A stretch of DNA of 64,000 nucleotides from Paenibacillus dakarensis (GTDB taxonomy: Bacteria > Bacillota > Bacilli > Paenibacillales > Paenibacillaceae). Shown here in pieces: positions 16,397 to 25,216 of the stretch. The translations under genes were made by a program, and so were the position numbers. Each line of letters opens with the position of its first letter. Position 1 is the first letter of the stretch. Under the pieces are notes generated by a model. The model saw only the letters and a list, made by a program, of their open reading frames with translations, ran no database searches and was not told where the DNA came from. The DNA lies in NCBI RefSeq assembly GCF_001373415.1, contig NZ_CDSE01000087.1, positions 29,670 to 93,669 on the forward strand. Reading direction: 5' to 3'.

Positions 16397-17500
16397 ATGA
16401 ACCATCTTAATCCTTTTATGGATAAGAAAATGGCTGAAATTGTTGAAAAAGTTCAAAATGGAATCCGTCTAAATCTCGAAGACGGTGTCTATTTATACCA
16501 AACCGACGACCTTCTAACCCTCGGGCAGCTTGCGAATGAAGCAAATCTGCGCAAAAACGGGAAAAAGGTCTATTTTATTGAAAACATGAGCTTATATTTT
16601 ACCAATGTATGTGAATCGCGTTGTGCTTTTTGTAATTTCCGTAAAGATCAAGGCGAGGAAGGTTCTTATACACTCTCCGGCCCGGAGATGGTTGAATACG
16701 TGGAGCAGCATTTCCATCCCGGCATTCGAGAATTTCATATTGTAGGGGGCCATAATCAGCATGTACCGTTCCAGTATTATGTGGATTCCCTTAAAGCACT
16801 GAACGAACGCTTTCCGGATGTCACACTAAAGGCTTATACAGCAGCTGAAATTGACTTTTTCACAAGAATCAGCGGCCTAAGCATACAAGAAGTTCTGCAA
16901 GAGTTGCAAGCAGCGGGGCTTAAATCCTTAACCGGTGGCGGCGCTGAAATTCTATCTGATCACTACCGGCAGAAGATGAAAGTGGATAAAGCAAATGTAG
17001 AGCAATATCTAGAGGTTCATCGCACCGCACATAAGCTCGGTATGAAGACACACACCACAATGCTTTATGGTTCTATCGAAAGCCATGAGGACCGAATCCG
17101 TCATATGCTTCAAATCCGCGAATTACAGGATGAGACGAATGGATTTATGGTGTTTATCCCGCTCTCCATGCAGCCGAAGAACAAAAATGCGGGCATTATG
17201 CGCCGCAACTCCGCATACGAGGACTTGAAGACCATCGCAATCAGCCGGCTTATGCTGGATAACATTGATCACGTAAAAGCTTATTTTATAAATATTGGTC
17301 CTCAATTAACACAGGTAGCTCTCAGCTTTGGAGCCTCTGACGTTCACGGCACCATTCTGAAAGAGCAAATCAGCCATGCAGCGGGTGCGTTAACACCGGA
17401 GGGATTGACTCGTAAAGAACTGATCTGGCTCATTCAGGGGGCAGGCAGAATTCCGGTTGAACGCGATACATTTTACAATGAAATCAAGGTATATGAGTAG
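16397..17500 (+). CDS. mqnE: Aminofutalosine synthase
   Basis: Radical-SAM enzyme of the futalosine route to menaquinone; it joins SAM and the enolpyruvyl product of MqnA into aminofutalosine. The 4Fe-4S motif CESRCAFC has cysteines 72, 76 and 79, and long stretches such as REFHIVGGHNQHVPF are characteristic of MqnE rather than MqnC. AGAGGAGGA precedes the ATG and the length (367) is normal. It stands alone; the rest of the pathway is not in the window. Its presence implies menaquinone made by the futalosine route, as in Paenibacillus rather than Bacillus. Confidence 0.93.
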   Translation: MNHLNPFMDKKMAEIVEKVQNGIRLNLEDGVYLYQTDDLLTLGQLANEANLRKNGKKVYFIENMSLYFTNVCESRCAFCNFRKDQGEEGSYTLSGPEMVEYVEQHFHPGIREFHIVGGHNQHVPFQYYVDSLKALNERFPDVTLKAYTAAEIDFFTRISGLSIQEVLQELQAAGLKSLTGGGAEILSDHYRQKMKVDKANVEQYLEVHRTAHKLGMKTHTTMLYGSIESHEDRIRHMLQIRELQDETNGFMVFIPLSMQPKNKNAGIMRRNSAYEDLKTIAISRLMLDNIDHVKAYFINIGPQLTQVALSFGASDVHGTILKEQISHAAGALTPEGLTRKELIWLIQGAGRIPVERDTFYNEIKVYE

Positions 17501-17606
17501 CATTTTGCCAAACGATAGAATGGATGGAACCCCAAAATACGATGTGAGATTAATGAGGTAGTATATATTTTCGCTTTCCTATCTCTTTAGAAAGGAAGAC
17601 ATTTAT

Positions 17607-18665
17607 ATGAAAAAACTCGTTATACTCGGCGGAGGCTATGGTGGTCTTGCCTTGATTCAGGAATTATTCAGCAGTTATCTGCCTCCCGATCTGGAAGTGG
17701 TGCTTATTGATCGCATGCCATACCAGGGTCTTAAGACAGAATATTATGCTTTAGCAGCAGGAACTGTGGCAGATACAGAGTTGCGTGTAAAATTCCCCAC
17801 ATATGATAAATTAAGCATTCATTACGGGGAAGTTACCTCTATTGATCTAGAGTCAAAGCTTGTGCATTTATGGAATGACGACCCGATTGAATATGATCAA
17901 CTTGCAATCGCACTGGGGTGTACCGATCAATATCATGGTGTTCCTGGGGCTGAAGAATTCACATGCAGTCTGCAATCTTTTTCCGGAGCAAGAGAAACCT
18001 ATTTACGTTTAAATAACCTTAAGCCGTACAGCCAGGTTCATATTGTTGGTGGAGGTCTAAGCGGGATCGAGCTCGCTTCCGATTTACGGGAAAGCCGTCC
18101 TGATCTCAACATTGCGATATTGGATCGGGGAGCTCGTGTTCTTTCATCTTTTCCGAACCGGTTATCTTCATATATACAGCGCTGGTTCGAGGAACATAAT
18201 GTCGAAATATTAAGCGGGGTTTCGGTATCCAGGGTGGAACAAGGTGTTGTCTATAATATGGATAAGCCCATTCCAACAGATATGACCGTCTGGACAGCAG
18301 GAATCCAGCCCGTTTCTGTTGTCCAGCAAATGGATCTGCCCAAAGACCGAAGTGGACGAATACTGCTAAATGATCTTTATCAAGTACCTTCCCATCCAGA
18401 GGTATATGTGATTGGTGACTGTGCCAGCCTTCCATTTGTGCCTAGTGCTCAAGCTGCCGGTGCGCAAGCGGAACAGATTGGCCACGTGCTGAAGGCATTG
18501 TGGAGAGATGATACACCAAAGGTTCATCCGCTTAAATTAAAGGGAACCCTCGGTTCTCTCGGTAAACATGCCGGCTTCGGCTTGATGGGCAGTACCTCGG
18601 TTATGGGACGTGTTCCAAGACTTCTTAAGAGTGGAGTGCTATGGAAATCCAAGCGGAATTTCTAA
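17607..18665 (+). CDS. yutJ: NAD(P)/FAD-dependent oxidoreductase, YutJ-like
   Basis: A 352-residue flavoprotein of the NDH-2 type. The N-terminal FAD motif is GGGYGG (8-13), the central dinucleotide motif is VGGGLSGIELA near 147-157 and the FAD contact VIGDCASLPF lies near 270. It is shorter than yumB and its C terminus ends soon after the FAD domain, so membrane attachment is less clear. Its place beside yuzB and yutI matches B. subtilis yutJ. It probably oxidises NADH and reduces a quinone. Confidence 0.85.
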   Translation: MKKLVILGGGYGGLALIQELFSSYLPPDLEVVLIDRMPYQGLKTEYYALAAGTVADTELRVKFPTYDKLSIHYGEVTSIDLESKLVHLWNDDPIEYDQLAIALGCTDQYHGVPGAEEFTCSLQSFSGARETYLRLNNLKPYSQVHIVGGGLSGIELASDLRESRPDLNIAILDRGARVLSSFPNRLSSYIQRWFEEHNVEILSGVSVSRVEQGVVYNMDKPIPTDMTVWTAGIQPVSVVQQMDLPKDRSGRILLNDLYQVPSHPEVYVIGDCASLPFVPSAQAAGAQAEQIGHVLKALWRDDTPKVHPLKLKGTLGSLGKHAGFGLMGSTSVMGRVPRLLKSGVLWKSKRNF

Positions 18666-18672
18666 GCGGTAT

Positions 18673-18909
18673 TTACAGCTCTTCTATTTCCTTTATTTTA
18701 TACAGAATCGCTGAATATAATTCTTCAGCCGTAGCGGCCTCCACGATTTCATCATTTACGAAAGCAAACGGAGCTAAGTAGCATTGACCACAATTAGTGA
18801 GACAGCCGTACTCCACAACATCCATATCCGGATGTTCATCAAATGGCTTTAAGACTTTGTCTGTCCCAAAATGAGCATTTCCTGAACAGAATTCAATAAT
18901 AGGTCGCAC
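18673..18909 (-). CDS. yuzB: YuzB family protein (DUF1450)
   Basis: A 78-residue protein with the four cysteines of the YuzB family: one in EFCSGN (residue 8) and three in YGCLTNCGQCY (35-43). The pattern suggests a thioredoxin-like or metal-binding fold; the function is unproven. It converges on yutJ with only seven bases between and diverges from yutI, the same trio as in Bacillus. Confidence 0.88.
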   Translation of the reverse strand: MRPIIEFCSGNAHFGTDKVLKPFDEHPDMDVVEYGCLTNCGQCYLAPFAFVNDEIVEAATAEELYSAILYKIKEIEEL

Positions 18910-18991
18910 AATAATGCACCTGCCTTTAATATTGGCATTTTATTTTGCCGGTTTATGTACTATAATATAAGGTGGAAAGGAGTTGAACAAT

Positions 18992-19237
18992 ATGAGTGAT
19001 AACGCACAAAGCACCATGTATGATGAAGTGGCTGACGTGCTGGATAAGCTTCGCCCGTTCCTGCAGCGCGACGGCGGTGACGTGGAATTGGTCGACGTTG
19101 AAGACGGCATCGTAAAACTGAAATTGGTAGGTGCATGCGGCAGTTGCCCTAGCTCCACCATCACATTGAAAGCCGGTATTGAACGTGCCCTAGTCGAAGA
19201 GGTAGAAGGCGTTCAAGAAGTCATGCAAGTATTTTAA
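18992..19237 (+). CDS. yutI: NifU-like Fe-S cluster carrier
   Basis: An 81-residue Nfu-type protein with CGSC cysteines C49 and C52 inside the conserved VGACGSCPSS motif; it carries a 4Fe-4S cluster between two subunits and hands it to target enzymes. The ATG at 18992 is chosen, with AAAGGAG nine bases before; a TTG at 18983 abuts the ribosome site. A TATAAT lies at 18961, though without a clear -35. Confidence 0.93.
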   Translation: MSDNAQSTMYDEVADVLDKLRPFLQRDGGDVELVDVEDGIVKLKLVGACGSCPSSTITLKAGIERALVEEVEGVQEVMQVF

Positions 19238-19259
19238 TACAATATACAGCTTAGAAATA

Positions 19260-19299
19260 ACTCCGCTTTCCTTTATCCAAGGACAGCGGAGTTTTTTTC
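19260..19299 (+). terminator. Terminator of yutI
   Basis: Stem ACTCCGCTtTCCTT / AAGGAcAGCGGAGT followed by seven T. Confidence 0.85.
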
Positions 19300-19302
19300 T
19301 GT

Positions 19303-20079
19303 TTATTGCTCTGGTATAATTCTTGGCCGAATAGGATCTAGACCGCCTGATATGTCCATTATATTTCCCGTAATAAAATCCGACTTATCCAGGCACAAAT
19401 ATTCGATAACCCTGGCAATGTCCTCCCCGCTCCCGGATCTTCCGAGAGGAGTCAGCTCATCCATGATCCCGGTTACCTCATCAATCGTTTTTTCTTTATT
19501 TGCTCCGCGAATATCACCGGGACACACCATATTTATCGTTATTCCGTATGAAGCTTCCTCCACGGCAAGCGTCTTCGTAAATGATACCAGACCAACCTTG
19601 GCAGCAGCATAGACTGAACGATGCGGCCATGATCTGGCTTCCCCCGCATGACCAAAACCAAAATGAATGATACGCCCCCACTTCTTCTCCCGCATGGAGG
19701 GAAGTACAAGGTGATCCAGCAGCATAACGCTCGTCAAATTTCCGTTAACCAGATGGACAATTTCATTTCGGTTATACTGGGAGAATAGTTTCCGTTCACG
19801 AATAAAGGGCCCCGCATTATTAATCAATATATCAACATTTCCGAGCGTGCTCTCCGTCTGCTCTACAAGTCTGTACAATTCCTCTTCTACAGCAATATCT
19901 GCTTTAACCGCAATGGCCTGAACACCCATGCCTTCAATTTCCTGCTTAAGGGCACTAGCTTCATCTTTGCTGTTAACGTAATTTAGTGCAATATGGCACC
20001 CCTGGCGAGCAAGCGTCAAGGCTGTCATCTTACCTAACCCTGTCGCACTGCCGGTAATGAGAGCTACTTTCCCCTTCAA
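19303..20079 (-). CDS. SDR family oxidoreductase lacking the usual catalytic serine
   Basis: A short-chain dehydrogenase/reductase of 258 residues. The nucleotide-binding GSATGLG motif lies at 10-16, NNAG at 87-90, catalytic Asn near 114 and YxxxK at Y157/K161. The serine expected 13 residues before the tyrosine is replaced by H144 (segment IIHFGFGHAG). The protein is otherwise FabG-like. It starts with TTG behind AGGGGGGAAGG. The substrate cannot be inferred, and the altered triad argues against a standard ketoacyl-ACP reductase. Confidence 0.83.
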   Translation of the reverse strand: MKGKVALITGSATGLGKMTALTLARQGCHIALNYVNSKDEASALKQEIEGMGVQAIAVKADIAVEEELYRLVEQTESTLGNVDILINNAGPFIRERKLFSQYNRNEIVHLVNGNLTSVMLLDHLVLPSMREKKWGRIIHFGFGHAGEARSWPHRSVYAAAKVGLVSFTKTLAVEEASYGITINMVCPGDIRGANKEKTIDEVTGIMDELTPLGRSGSGEDIARVIEYLCLDKSDFITGNIMDISGGLDPIRPRIIPEQ

Positions 20080-20177
20080 AGCCTTCCCCCCTACGTAAAC
20101 AGATCTCCCTTCAGTATAAAAGATTTACCCTTCACCCACAACTTGACTTTATTCTTAGATAGGCTTTATTAACAAGA

Positions 20178-20206
20178 AAAACCCCGGACTAAAAGCCGGG
20201 GTTATC
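20178..20206 (-). terminator. Terminator of the met operon
   Basis: Minus-strand stem AACCCCGG / CCGGGGTT followed by TTTC, just after metQ. Confidence 0.8.
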
Positions 20207-20220
20207 ATCGAATTCGTTAA

Positions 20221-21033
20221 TTAAAACGCTGGAACAATCGCGCCTTTATATTCTTCTTCAATAAATTTCTTCACATCTTCTGAAGTCAGCGCCTTGGCCA
20301 GCTTCTGAATCGCTTCGGAATCTTTATTGTCTGAACGGGCTACCAGGAGATTCGCGTATGGATTATCCTTGTCCTCGATGAACAGCGAATCTTTAGTCGG
20401 ATCTAAATCAGCTTCCAACGCATAGTTGGTGTTGATGATGGCCATATCCATCTCATCCAGCATACGAGGCAGCATTGCCGCTTCTACCTCTTTAATCTGA
20501 AGATTCTTAGGATTTTCAGTGATGTCCTTCGCAGTAGCCTCCAGCTTGTTCTCATCCTCCAGCTTAATCAAGCCCTGCTTAGCCATAAGCGATAGAGCAC
20601 GGCCGGCGTTGGATGGATCATTAGGAATAGCTACAACTGCGCCGTCCTTCAACTCATCTACAGATTTGATCTTCTTAGAATATGCACCCAAAGGTTCAAT
20701 GTGCACAGCTACAACCTCTACTAAATCCAAGCCGCCCTTCTTCGCCTCGCCCTCCATATAAGGCTTGTGCTGGAAGAAGTTCGCGTCAATCTCTTTTTGA
20801 TCCAGCTGTTTATTCGGGAGCACATAATCCGTAAACTCCACGATCTCCAGCTTGATGCCTTCTTTTTCAAGCGCCGGCTTGATATGTTCCAGAATCTGAG
20901 AATGCGGCTCTGGGGAAGCGCCCACACGAAGTGTTCCGTTCCCTCCATTTGATTCTGTTTCGGACTTGTTTCCGCAAGCTCCCAATACGACTACCAAAGA
21001 CAAGCTGAGAAATGCCAGTGCCCATTTTTTCAT
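20221..21033 (-). CDS. metQ: Methionine ABC transporter substrate-binding lipoprotein
   Basis: A lipid-anchored receptor of the NlpA/MetQ family (270 residues) that captures methionine outside the membrane. The signal peptide ends in lipobox VLGAC with the cysteine at residue 20, and typical MetQ segments such as VGASPEPHSQIL and FFQHKPYM follow. GGAGGGAGAG precedes the ATG. It is third in metN-metI-metQ, 69 bases after metI, all under an S-box leader. Confidence 0.94.
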   Translation of the reverse strand: MKKWALAFLSLSLVVVLGACGNKSETESNGGNGTLRVGASPEPHSQILEHIKPALEKEGIKLEIVEFTDYVLPNKQLDQKEIDANFFQHKPYMEGEAKKGGLDLVEVVAVHIEPLGAYSKKIKSVDELKDGAVVAIPNDPSNAGRALSLMAKQGLIKLEDENKLEATAKDITENPKNLQIKEVEAAMLPRMLDEMDMAIINTNYALEADLDPTKDSLFIEDKDNPYANLLVARSDNKDSEAIQKLAKALTSEDVKKFIEEEYKGAIVPAF

Positions 21034-21102
21034 GTTATGCTCTCCCTCCTGATAAATAAAATGATATATTTTTATTTCTTAAAACCCTACCTAGCTTTAC
21101 CC

Positions 21103-21771
21103 TTATTTCCTTGTAAAATGCCGTACCAGTCGATCCCCTGCCATCTGCAGCAATTGAACCAGCAGGACCATTAAGACAACCGCCACTATCATAACCTCGG
21201 TTTCATAGCGGTTATAACCATATTTAATCGCTAAGTCACCAAGTCCTCCGCCGCCTACCATACCCGACATGGCTGTGTAGGAAACGAGAGTAACCACCGT
21301 AATCGTCATCGCTGCCAGCAGACCTGGTCTGGCTTCCGGAAGCAGTACCCGCCATATTACTTGCCGTGTAGATGATCCCATTGCATGAGCGGCTTCAATG
21401 ACACCTCGATCCACCTCATTAAGAGATGTCTCTACTAATCTCGCAAAAAATGGCGCTGCCCCCACAACAAGCGGTGGAATTGTACCAAGTACACCATAAG
21501 ATACACCAACAATCGATTTCGTAATCGGAAGCATCGCTACAATCAAGATAATGAACGGTATGGAACGAAGAATATTTACAATAAATGACAGGATTCCATA
21601 TCCGAAACGTACCCATCCGGATGTGGAGCGGGCCGCCATATATAACAGCACGCCGAGTGGGAGACCAATCAGGAAAGCAAACAATGCAGACGAGGCTAGC
21701 ATTTGAATGGTGTCCAGCGTCGCTGTTCCAATCTCCTTCCAGTCTACTTCAGAAAAATCAAGCCCGAACAT
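21103..21771 (-). CDS. metI: Methionine ABC transporter permease
   Basis: A 222-residue permease with about five membrane helices. The EAA loop that docks the ATPase is EAAHAMGSSTRQVIWRVLLPEA, in pieces, near 133-155. Its ATG overlaps the metN stop by one base (TGATG), so synthesis is coupled to the ATPase subunit. Confidence 0.94.
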   Translation of the reverse strand: MFGLDFSEVDWKEIGTATLDTIQMLASSALFAFLIGLPLGVLLYMAARSTSGWVRFGYGILSFIVNILRSIPFIILIVAMLPITKSIVGVSYGVLGTIPPLVVGAAPFFARLVETSLNEVDRGVIEAAHAMGSSTRQVIWRVLLPEARPGLLAAMTITVVTLVSYTAMSGMVGGGGLGDLAIKYGYNRYETEVMIVAVVLMVLLVQLLQMAGDRLVRHFTRK

Positions 21772-22787
21772 CAGTCAATCACCTCCACATCAAGCCCTTG
21801 CTCCTGCAGCTTCTGAATCGTCAAGTCGATCGCTTGCATATTTCCCTCGAAACGAACGATCAGCTGACCGTATGGTGTATCTTTAATTGTCGAGATGGTG
21901 CCCTGCAAAATAGCAAAAGCTACCCCGGTTTCCCGCACCGTTTGCGATAGAATCGATTCATATGTTTTGGAGCCAAGGAAAGTAATCTTCGCTGCACGGG
22001 ATGATTCAGCATGCGGTGCATGAATAGCCAGCTTCAGCGCCTCTCCGCTGCCCATTTCTTGACGGATAAATTCACGTGTTACTTCATGTTTAGGCTTCAA
22101 GAACACTTCCGTCACAGGGCCCTCTTCTACAATCCCACCTTGATGAATAACAGCAACACGGTCACAGATCGTCTGAATGACATGCATTTCGTGCGTAATG
22201 AGCACAATGGTCAGATTGAAACGCTGATTAATGTCGAGCAGCAAACGAAGAATCGAATCCGTCGTCTGCGGATCTAACGCTGAAGTTGCTTCATCACAGA
22301 GCAGTACTTCCGGATCACTTGCGAGTGCTCTTGCAATACCTACCCGCTGCTTCTGTCCGCCGGACAGCTGGGACGGATATTTGTCACGGTGAGCCTCCAA
22401 ACCAACAAGTGTCAAAAGCTCATTCACCTTGCGTTCAATCTCAGCTTTAGGTGTTTTAACTAATCGAAGCGGAAATGCAATATTCTCAAAGACTGTTGCC
22501 GAAGACAGCAGATTGAAATGCTGAAAAATCATACTGATCTTCCGCCGTTCAGCCTGAAGCTGTTTTTTGTTAAGAGATGTCAAATTAACTCCATCAACCC
22601 ATACCTCACCGGAGGTAGGGCGTTCTAGCAGATTGATACACCGGATGAGTGTACTCTTGCCGGCACCGGAATGTCCGATCACGCCGAATATTTCACCTTG
22701 TTCAATCGACAGATTCAATTCGGACAATGCGGTGGTTAACGTTCCGGCTTTTCCGTACTGCTTCGTCAATCGTTTAAGTTCGATCAA
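21771..22787 (-). CDS. metN: Methionine ABC transporter ATP-binding protein
   Basis: ABC ATPase of 338 residues with Walker A GHSGAGKST near 38-46, the LSGGQKQR signature near 140 and Walker B VLLCDEATSALD near 160-171. A C-terminal NIL/ACT-like domain (about 265-338) is the known methionine sensor that inhibits transport when internal methionine is high. It is the first gene after the SAM riboswitch. Confidence 0.95.
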   Translation of the reverse strand: MIELKRLTKQYGKAGTLTTALSELNLSIEQGEIFGVIGHSGAGKSTLIRCINLLERPTSGEVWVDGVNLTSLNKKQLQAERRKISMIFQHFNLLSSATVFENIAFPLRLVKTPKAEIERKVNELLTLVGLEAHRDKYPSQLSGGQKQRVGIARALASDPEVLLCDEATSALDPQTTDSILRLLLDINQRFNLTIVLITHEMHVIQTICDRVAVIHQGGIVEEGPVTEVFLKPKHEVTREFIRQEMGSGEALKLAIHAPHAESSRAAKITFLGSKTYESILSQTVRETGVAFAILQGTISTIKDTPYGQLIVRFEGNMQAIDLTIQKLQEQGLDVEVID

Positions 22788-22833
22788 TCCCTGTTCCTCC
22801 TTTTCATATAATCATCCATTATAAACAAATAAA

Positions 22834-22878
22834 AGAGCCCTCTCTTTGCAGAATCAAAAAGGGCCCTCTTTACGTAAA
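22834..22878 (-). terminator. Expression-platform terminator of the SAM riboswitch
   Basis: Minus-strand AAGAG..CCCTTTTTG paired with CAAAGAGAGGG..CTCTT, followed by TTTTATTTG, lies between the S-box and metN. SAM binding should favour this terminator. Confidence 0.75.
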
Positions 22879-22892
22879 GACGAATGCCTTTT

Positions 22893-23031
22893 CTCATCTG
22901 TCAAAACTGTATAATTGACCACAGTTCTGAAGGAATTAGCACCATGACACTTCAGGGCAGCTAAGCTAGCTGTTATCCTAAAGTCGGTTGCTGGGTTTCA
23001 TCGGGCCTGTCCCTCCACCTCTCTCGATAAG
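22893..23031 (-). ncRNA. SAM-I (S-box) riboswitch
   Basis: On the minus strand the S-box landmarks appear in order: CTTATCGAGAGAGGTGGAGGG, in pieces, at the 5' end, GGCCCGATGAAACCCAGCAACC, in pieces, with its kink-turn, GGTGCTAATTCC, and the closing GACAGATGAG. This class binds S-adenosylmethionine and shuts off methionine genes. It fits the metNIQ operon directly downstream. Confidence 0.96.
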
Positions 23032-23047
23032 AAAACATCGATATGAA

Positions 23048-23053
23048 ATTATA
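23048..23053 (-). promoter_or_regulatory. -10 element of the met operon promoter
   Basis: Perfect minus-strand TATAAT 17 bases ahead of the S-box. I do not see a convincing -35. Confidence 0.4.
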
Positions 23054-23168
23054 ATTGATTTACATTCAAAACCATATCAAGCAATGTAATTGTTAGTATA
23101 GTTTTTTTTCAGATATTTGTCAAAAGGAATTTATAGGCTTTAAGTCATAAGTTAGGCTCAGGATAATT

Positions 23169-23888
23169 TTAGGAGCTTACTCCTTTTTCCGCCCAAAGAT
23201 CATTCGTATAGTGAAATGCAGTCGACAGGGTTTTACATACCATATCTACCCCTAGCTTTAAGTCCTCCAAATGCTGATCCAGATCCTCAATCTCCACTTT
23301 AGCATGAAGCCCTTTGTGCCGCTGCCAAAGATCATCCTGCATTTCTGAGTTCATGTAATGAATTTCTGCATTTCGACGTTTTCGTAAAGCATTCATGGGT
23401 GAGTTATAATGATCCTTTATATCCTGCAGCTTATCAGCTAATTCGTCATGTGTTTTCACGTATCTAAACTGTCGAAGCACCGTAAAGTAAGAGTAATGTG
23501 CCTTTACCTTTGATGTGTTCAGATCATACAGCTCATTCAACACGGTTCCGAGTTTATCAAGTACGGAGAATATCCGAATGAATCCATTTTTATAAAAATA
23601 CACATACCGTGCGTATTCCCCTTGTTCTTGAACAGACATATCATCAACATATCCAGACTTTACTGATTTACGAAAATGACCTGCAGCAAAATAACTTTGC
23701 TCCAGCTCATCCAATGAATTGATCAAGCCAAGCATCCAAATCTCAAGCTTACGAAAGTCGTGGGTAGGATCTTGATTCCTCTCAATCTCCTTCTGCAATA
23801 ACTGGGTTGTCTTAACCATGGTTTCAATTGCATCTTTAAGCAGTCCTTCATTCACGCGTGGTGGTTCTCCGAGCAAAATCCGAAGCAT
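23169..23888 (-). CDS. HEPN-domain protein (Cthe_2314-like), solitary
   Basis: A 239-residue, largely helical protein. Near the C terminus it has R172-N-A-E-I-H177 in a basic context (RKRRNAEIHYMN), the R-X4-H motif of HEPN ribonuclease domains. The overall pattern resembles the Cthe_2314-like HEPN family, a recognition from memory. I start at 23888 (MLRILLGEPP), after AGGGGGT; an upstream ATG adds 11 residues without a better site. No nucleotidyltransferase, antitoxin or ATPase partner adjoins it: its neighbours are the met operon leader and ctaA. Activity and targets are unknown. Confidence 0.6.
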   Translation of the reverse strand: MLRILLGEPPRVNEGLLKDAIETMVKTTQLLQKEIERNQDPTHDFRKLEIWMLGLINSLDELEQSYFAAGHFRKSVKSGYVDDMSVQEQGEYARYVYFYKNGFIRIFSVLDKLGTVLNELYDLNTSKVKAHYSYFTVLRQFRYVKTHDELADKLQDIKDHYNSPMNALRKRRNAEIHYMNSEMQDDLWQRHKGLHAKVEIEDLDQHLEDLKLGVDMVCKTLSTAFHYTNDLWAEKGVSS

Positions 23889-24027
23889 GGTGTTACCCCC
23901 TAAAAGTAAATTGTGAAGCAATATTGGGTTGCTCCAGTGTTCGATTGATCTTTATCATTAAAGTGTCCTGAAGCCCCCTCTCCTCATTCCGTTTGGTTGT
24001 AAACACAGGTTAATATAGCCTTTATAC

Positions 24028-24060
24028 AACAAAATCCCCGTACAGCGCCGTGGGATTTTG
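24028..24060 (-). terminator. Terminator of ctaA
   Basis: Minus-strand AAAATCCC / GGGATTTT hairpin followed by TGTTG. The T-run is short. Confidence 0.55.
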
Positions 24061-24071
24061 CGTATTGGTTT

Positions 24072-25034
24072 CTATACCGTTTTTTGTAACAATTCCTTAG
24101 TAATCGCAGCCGGCGTTCTGCTTAGCTGCCATGTTCTCACGCTCAAATAAGATAAAACTCCAAATAACATGGATATAAGCAGCGTATGGCCAAGAGCTGC
24201 AAAAATATACAATTCCTCATTGTGAAGTGTTGCCATGAGTAAAGGACCGCTTAGGATCTGCATCGAACAGAGGATGACTGCTGCTACACCAAGCATCTGT
24301 ATTTCACGGTTATTCCGGTTCCGCCAAAAAGCAATATGCCCCATAATCGCTACTATGAGCAGCAAAAGAGCCGCGGCAACCCTATGCATGAAAGCAATAC
24401 CGACTCCGCCCGATAGTTCCGGTATAATCTCTCCATTGCAAAGCGGCCAGCCGGAGCATCCTTCTCTCGAATCCGTATGGCTGACGAACGCTCCTATGTA
24501 TACAACGATGTACGAATATATCGTAGTTGCCCATACGAGATTACGAAATGATTTACTAACTGCAGGCAGCTGCTCAAGCTTCTTATGATCCTTCGCCTGT
24601 TCAACTCTCCGCATGGATAATGCAAGCATCACAGAGCTTGCAAATGCGATAAGCGAGAACCCGAAGTGCAAAGCCATGACCGCTGCCGATTGCGGTACCA
24701 TTACAGCCATCGCTCCCATGATAGCTTGAAGAACAACAAAGATGGAGGTTAGGACTGAATAGGTAACCATATCGCGGCGTTCACGTTTGAATTTCAGGAA
24801 CGCAATCAGTGAAGCTAACGCGGACAAGCCTGCCAATCCACTCACTGCCCTGTGAGAATATTCAATCATCGATGACAGGGTGTATGCAGGGACAAATTTC
24901 CCGTTGCACAAAGGCCATTCTTGCCCGCAGCCCATACCTGAATCTGTCTTCGTTACGACCATTCCGCCAAAGGTTGCTAAGAACATAACCAGACATGTCA
25001 AGTAGCTGAGCCATTTCAATTGTTTATTATTCAC
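24072..25034 (-). CDS. ctaA: Heme A synthase
   Basis: CtaA oxidises the C8 methyl of heme O to the formyl of heme A for aa3/caa3 oxidases. The protein has eight membrane helices. Four conserved histidines lie in the helices (including EYSHRAVSG and FMHRVAAA), and the extracytoplasmic loops hold cysteine pairs (GCGQEWPLCNG and GCSGWPLCNG). I favour the GTG at 25034, which has AGGTGA eight bases upstream and gives a Bacillus-like N terminus of 320 residues; an ATG at 25061 lacks a site. The ctaB and sco genes lie about 12 kb away. Confidence 0.92.
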   Translation of the reverse strand: MNNKQLKWLSYLTCLVMFLATFGGMVVTKTDSGMGCGQEWPLCNGKFVPAYTLSSMIEYSHRAVSGLAGLSALASLIAFLKFKRERRDMVTYSVLTSIFVVLQAIMGAMAVMVPQSAAVMALHFGFSLIAFASSVMLALSMRRVEQAKDHKKLEQLPAVSKSFRNLVWATTIYSYIVVYIGAFVSHTDSREGCSGWPLCNGEIIPELSGGVGIAFMHRVAAALLLLIVAIMGHIAFWRNRNNREIQMLGVAAVILCSMQILSGPLLMATLHNEELYIFAALGHTLLISMLFGVLSYLSVRTWQLSRTPAAITKELLQKTV

Positions 25035-25114
25035 GCTTTTTTCACCTGCTGCCGTATTCATAATATATCGATCTTTGACAAACAATAATTCAGATAATAC
25101 GCAATCCAATATAT

Positions 25115-25120
25115 ATTATA
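25115..25120 (-). promoter_or_regulatory. -10 element upstream of ctaA
   Basis: Perfect minus-strand TATAAT about 80 bases before the chosen start. The -35 is unclear. Confidence 0.35.
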
Positions 25121-25173
25121 ACTGATTGGCACACCCGGTGATAGACTGATTCTGACAAAAAAGTTCAAAAGCA

Positions 25174-25212
25174 GCAAAACACCGCTGATCCATGTAAAGG
25201 TCAGCGGTGTAA
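25174..25212 (-). terminator. Terminator of the thioredoxin-like gene
   Basis: Minus-strand ACACCGCTGACC / GATCAGCGGTGT stem followed by TTTTGC. Confidence 0.75.
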
Positions 25213-25216
25213 TTCT

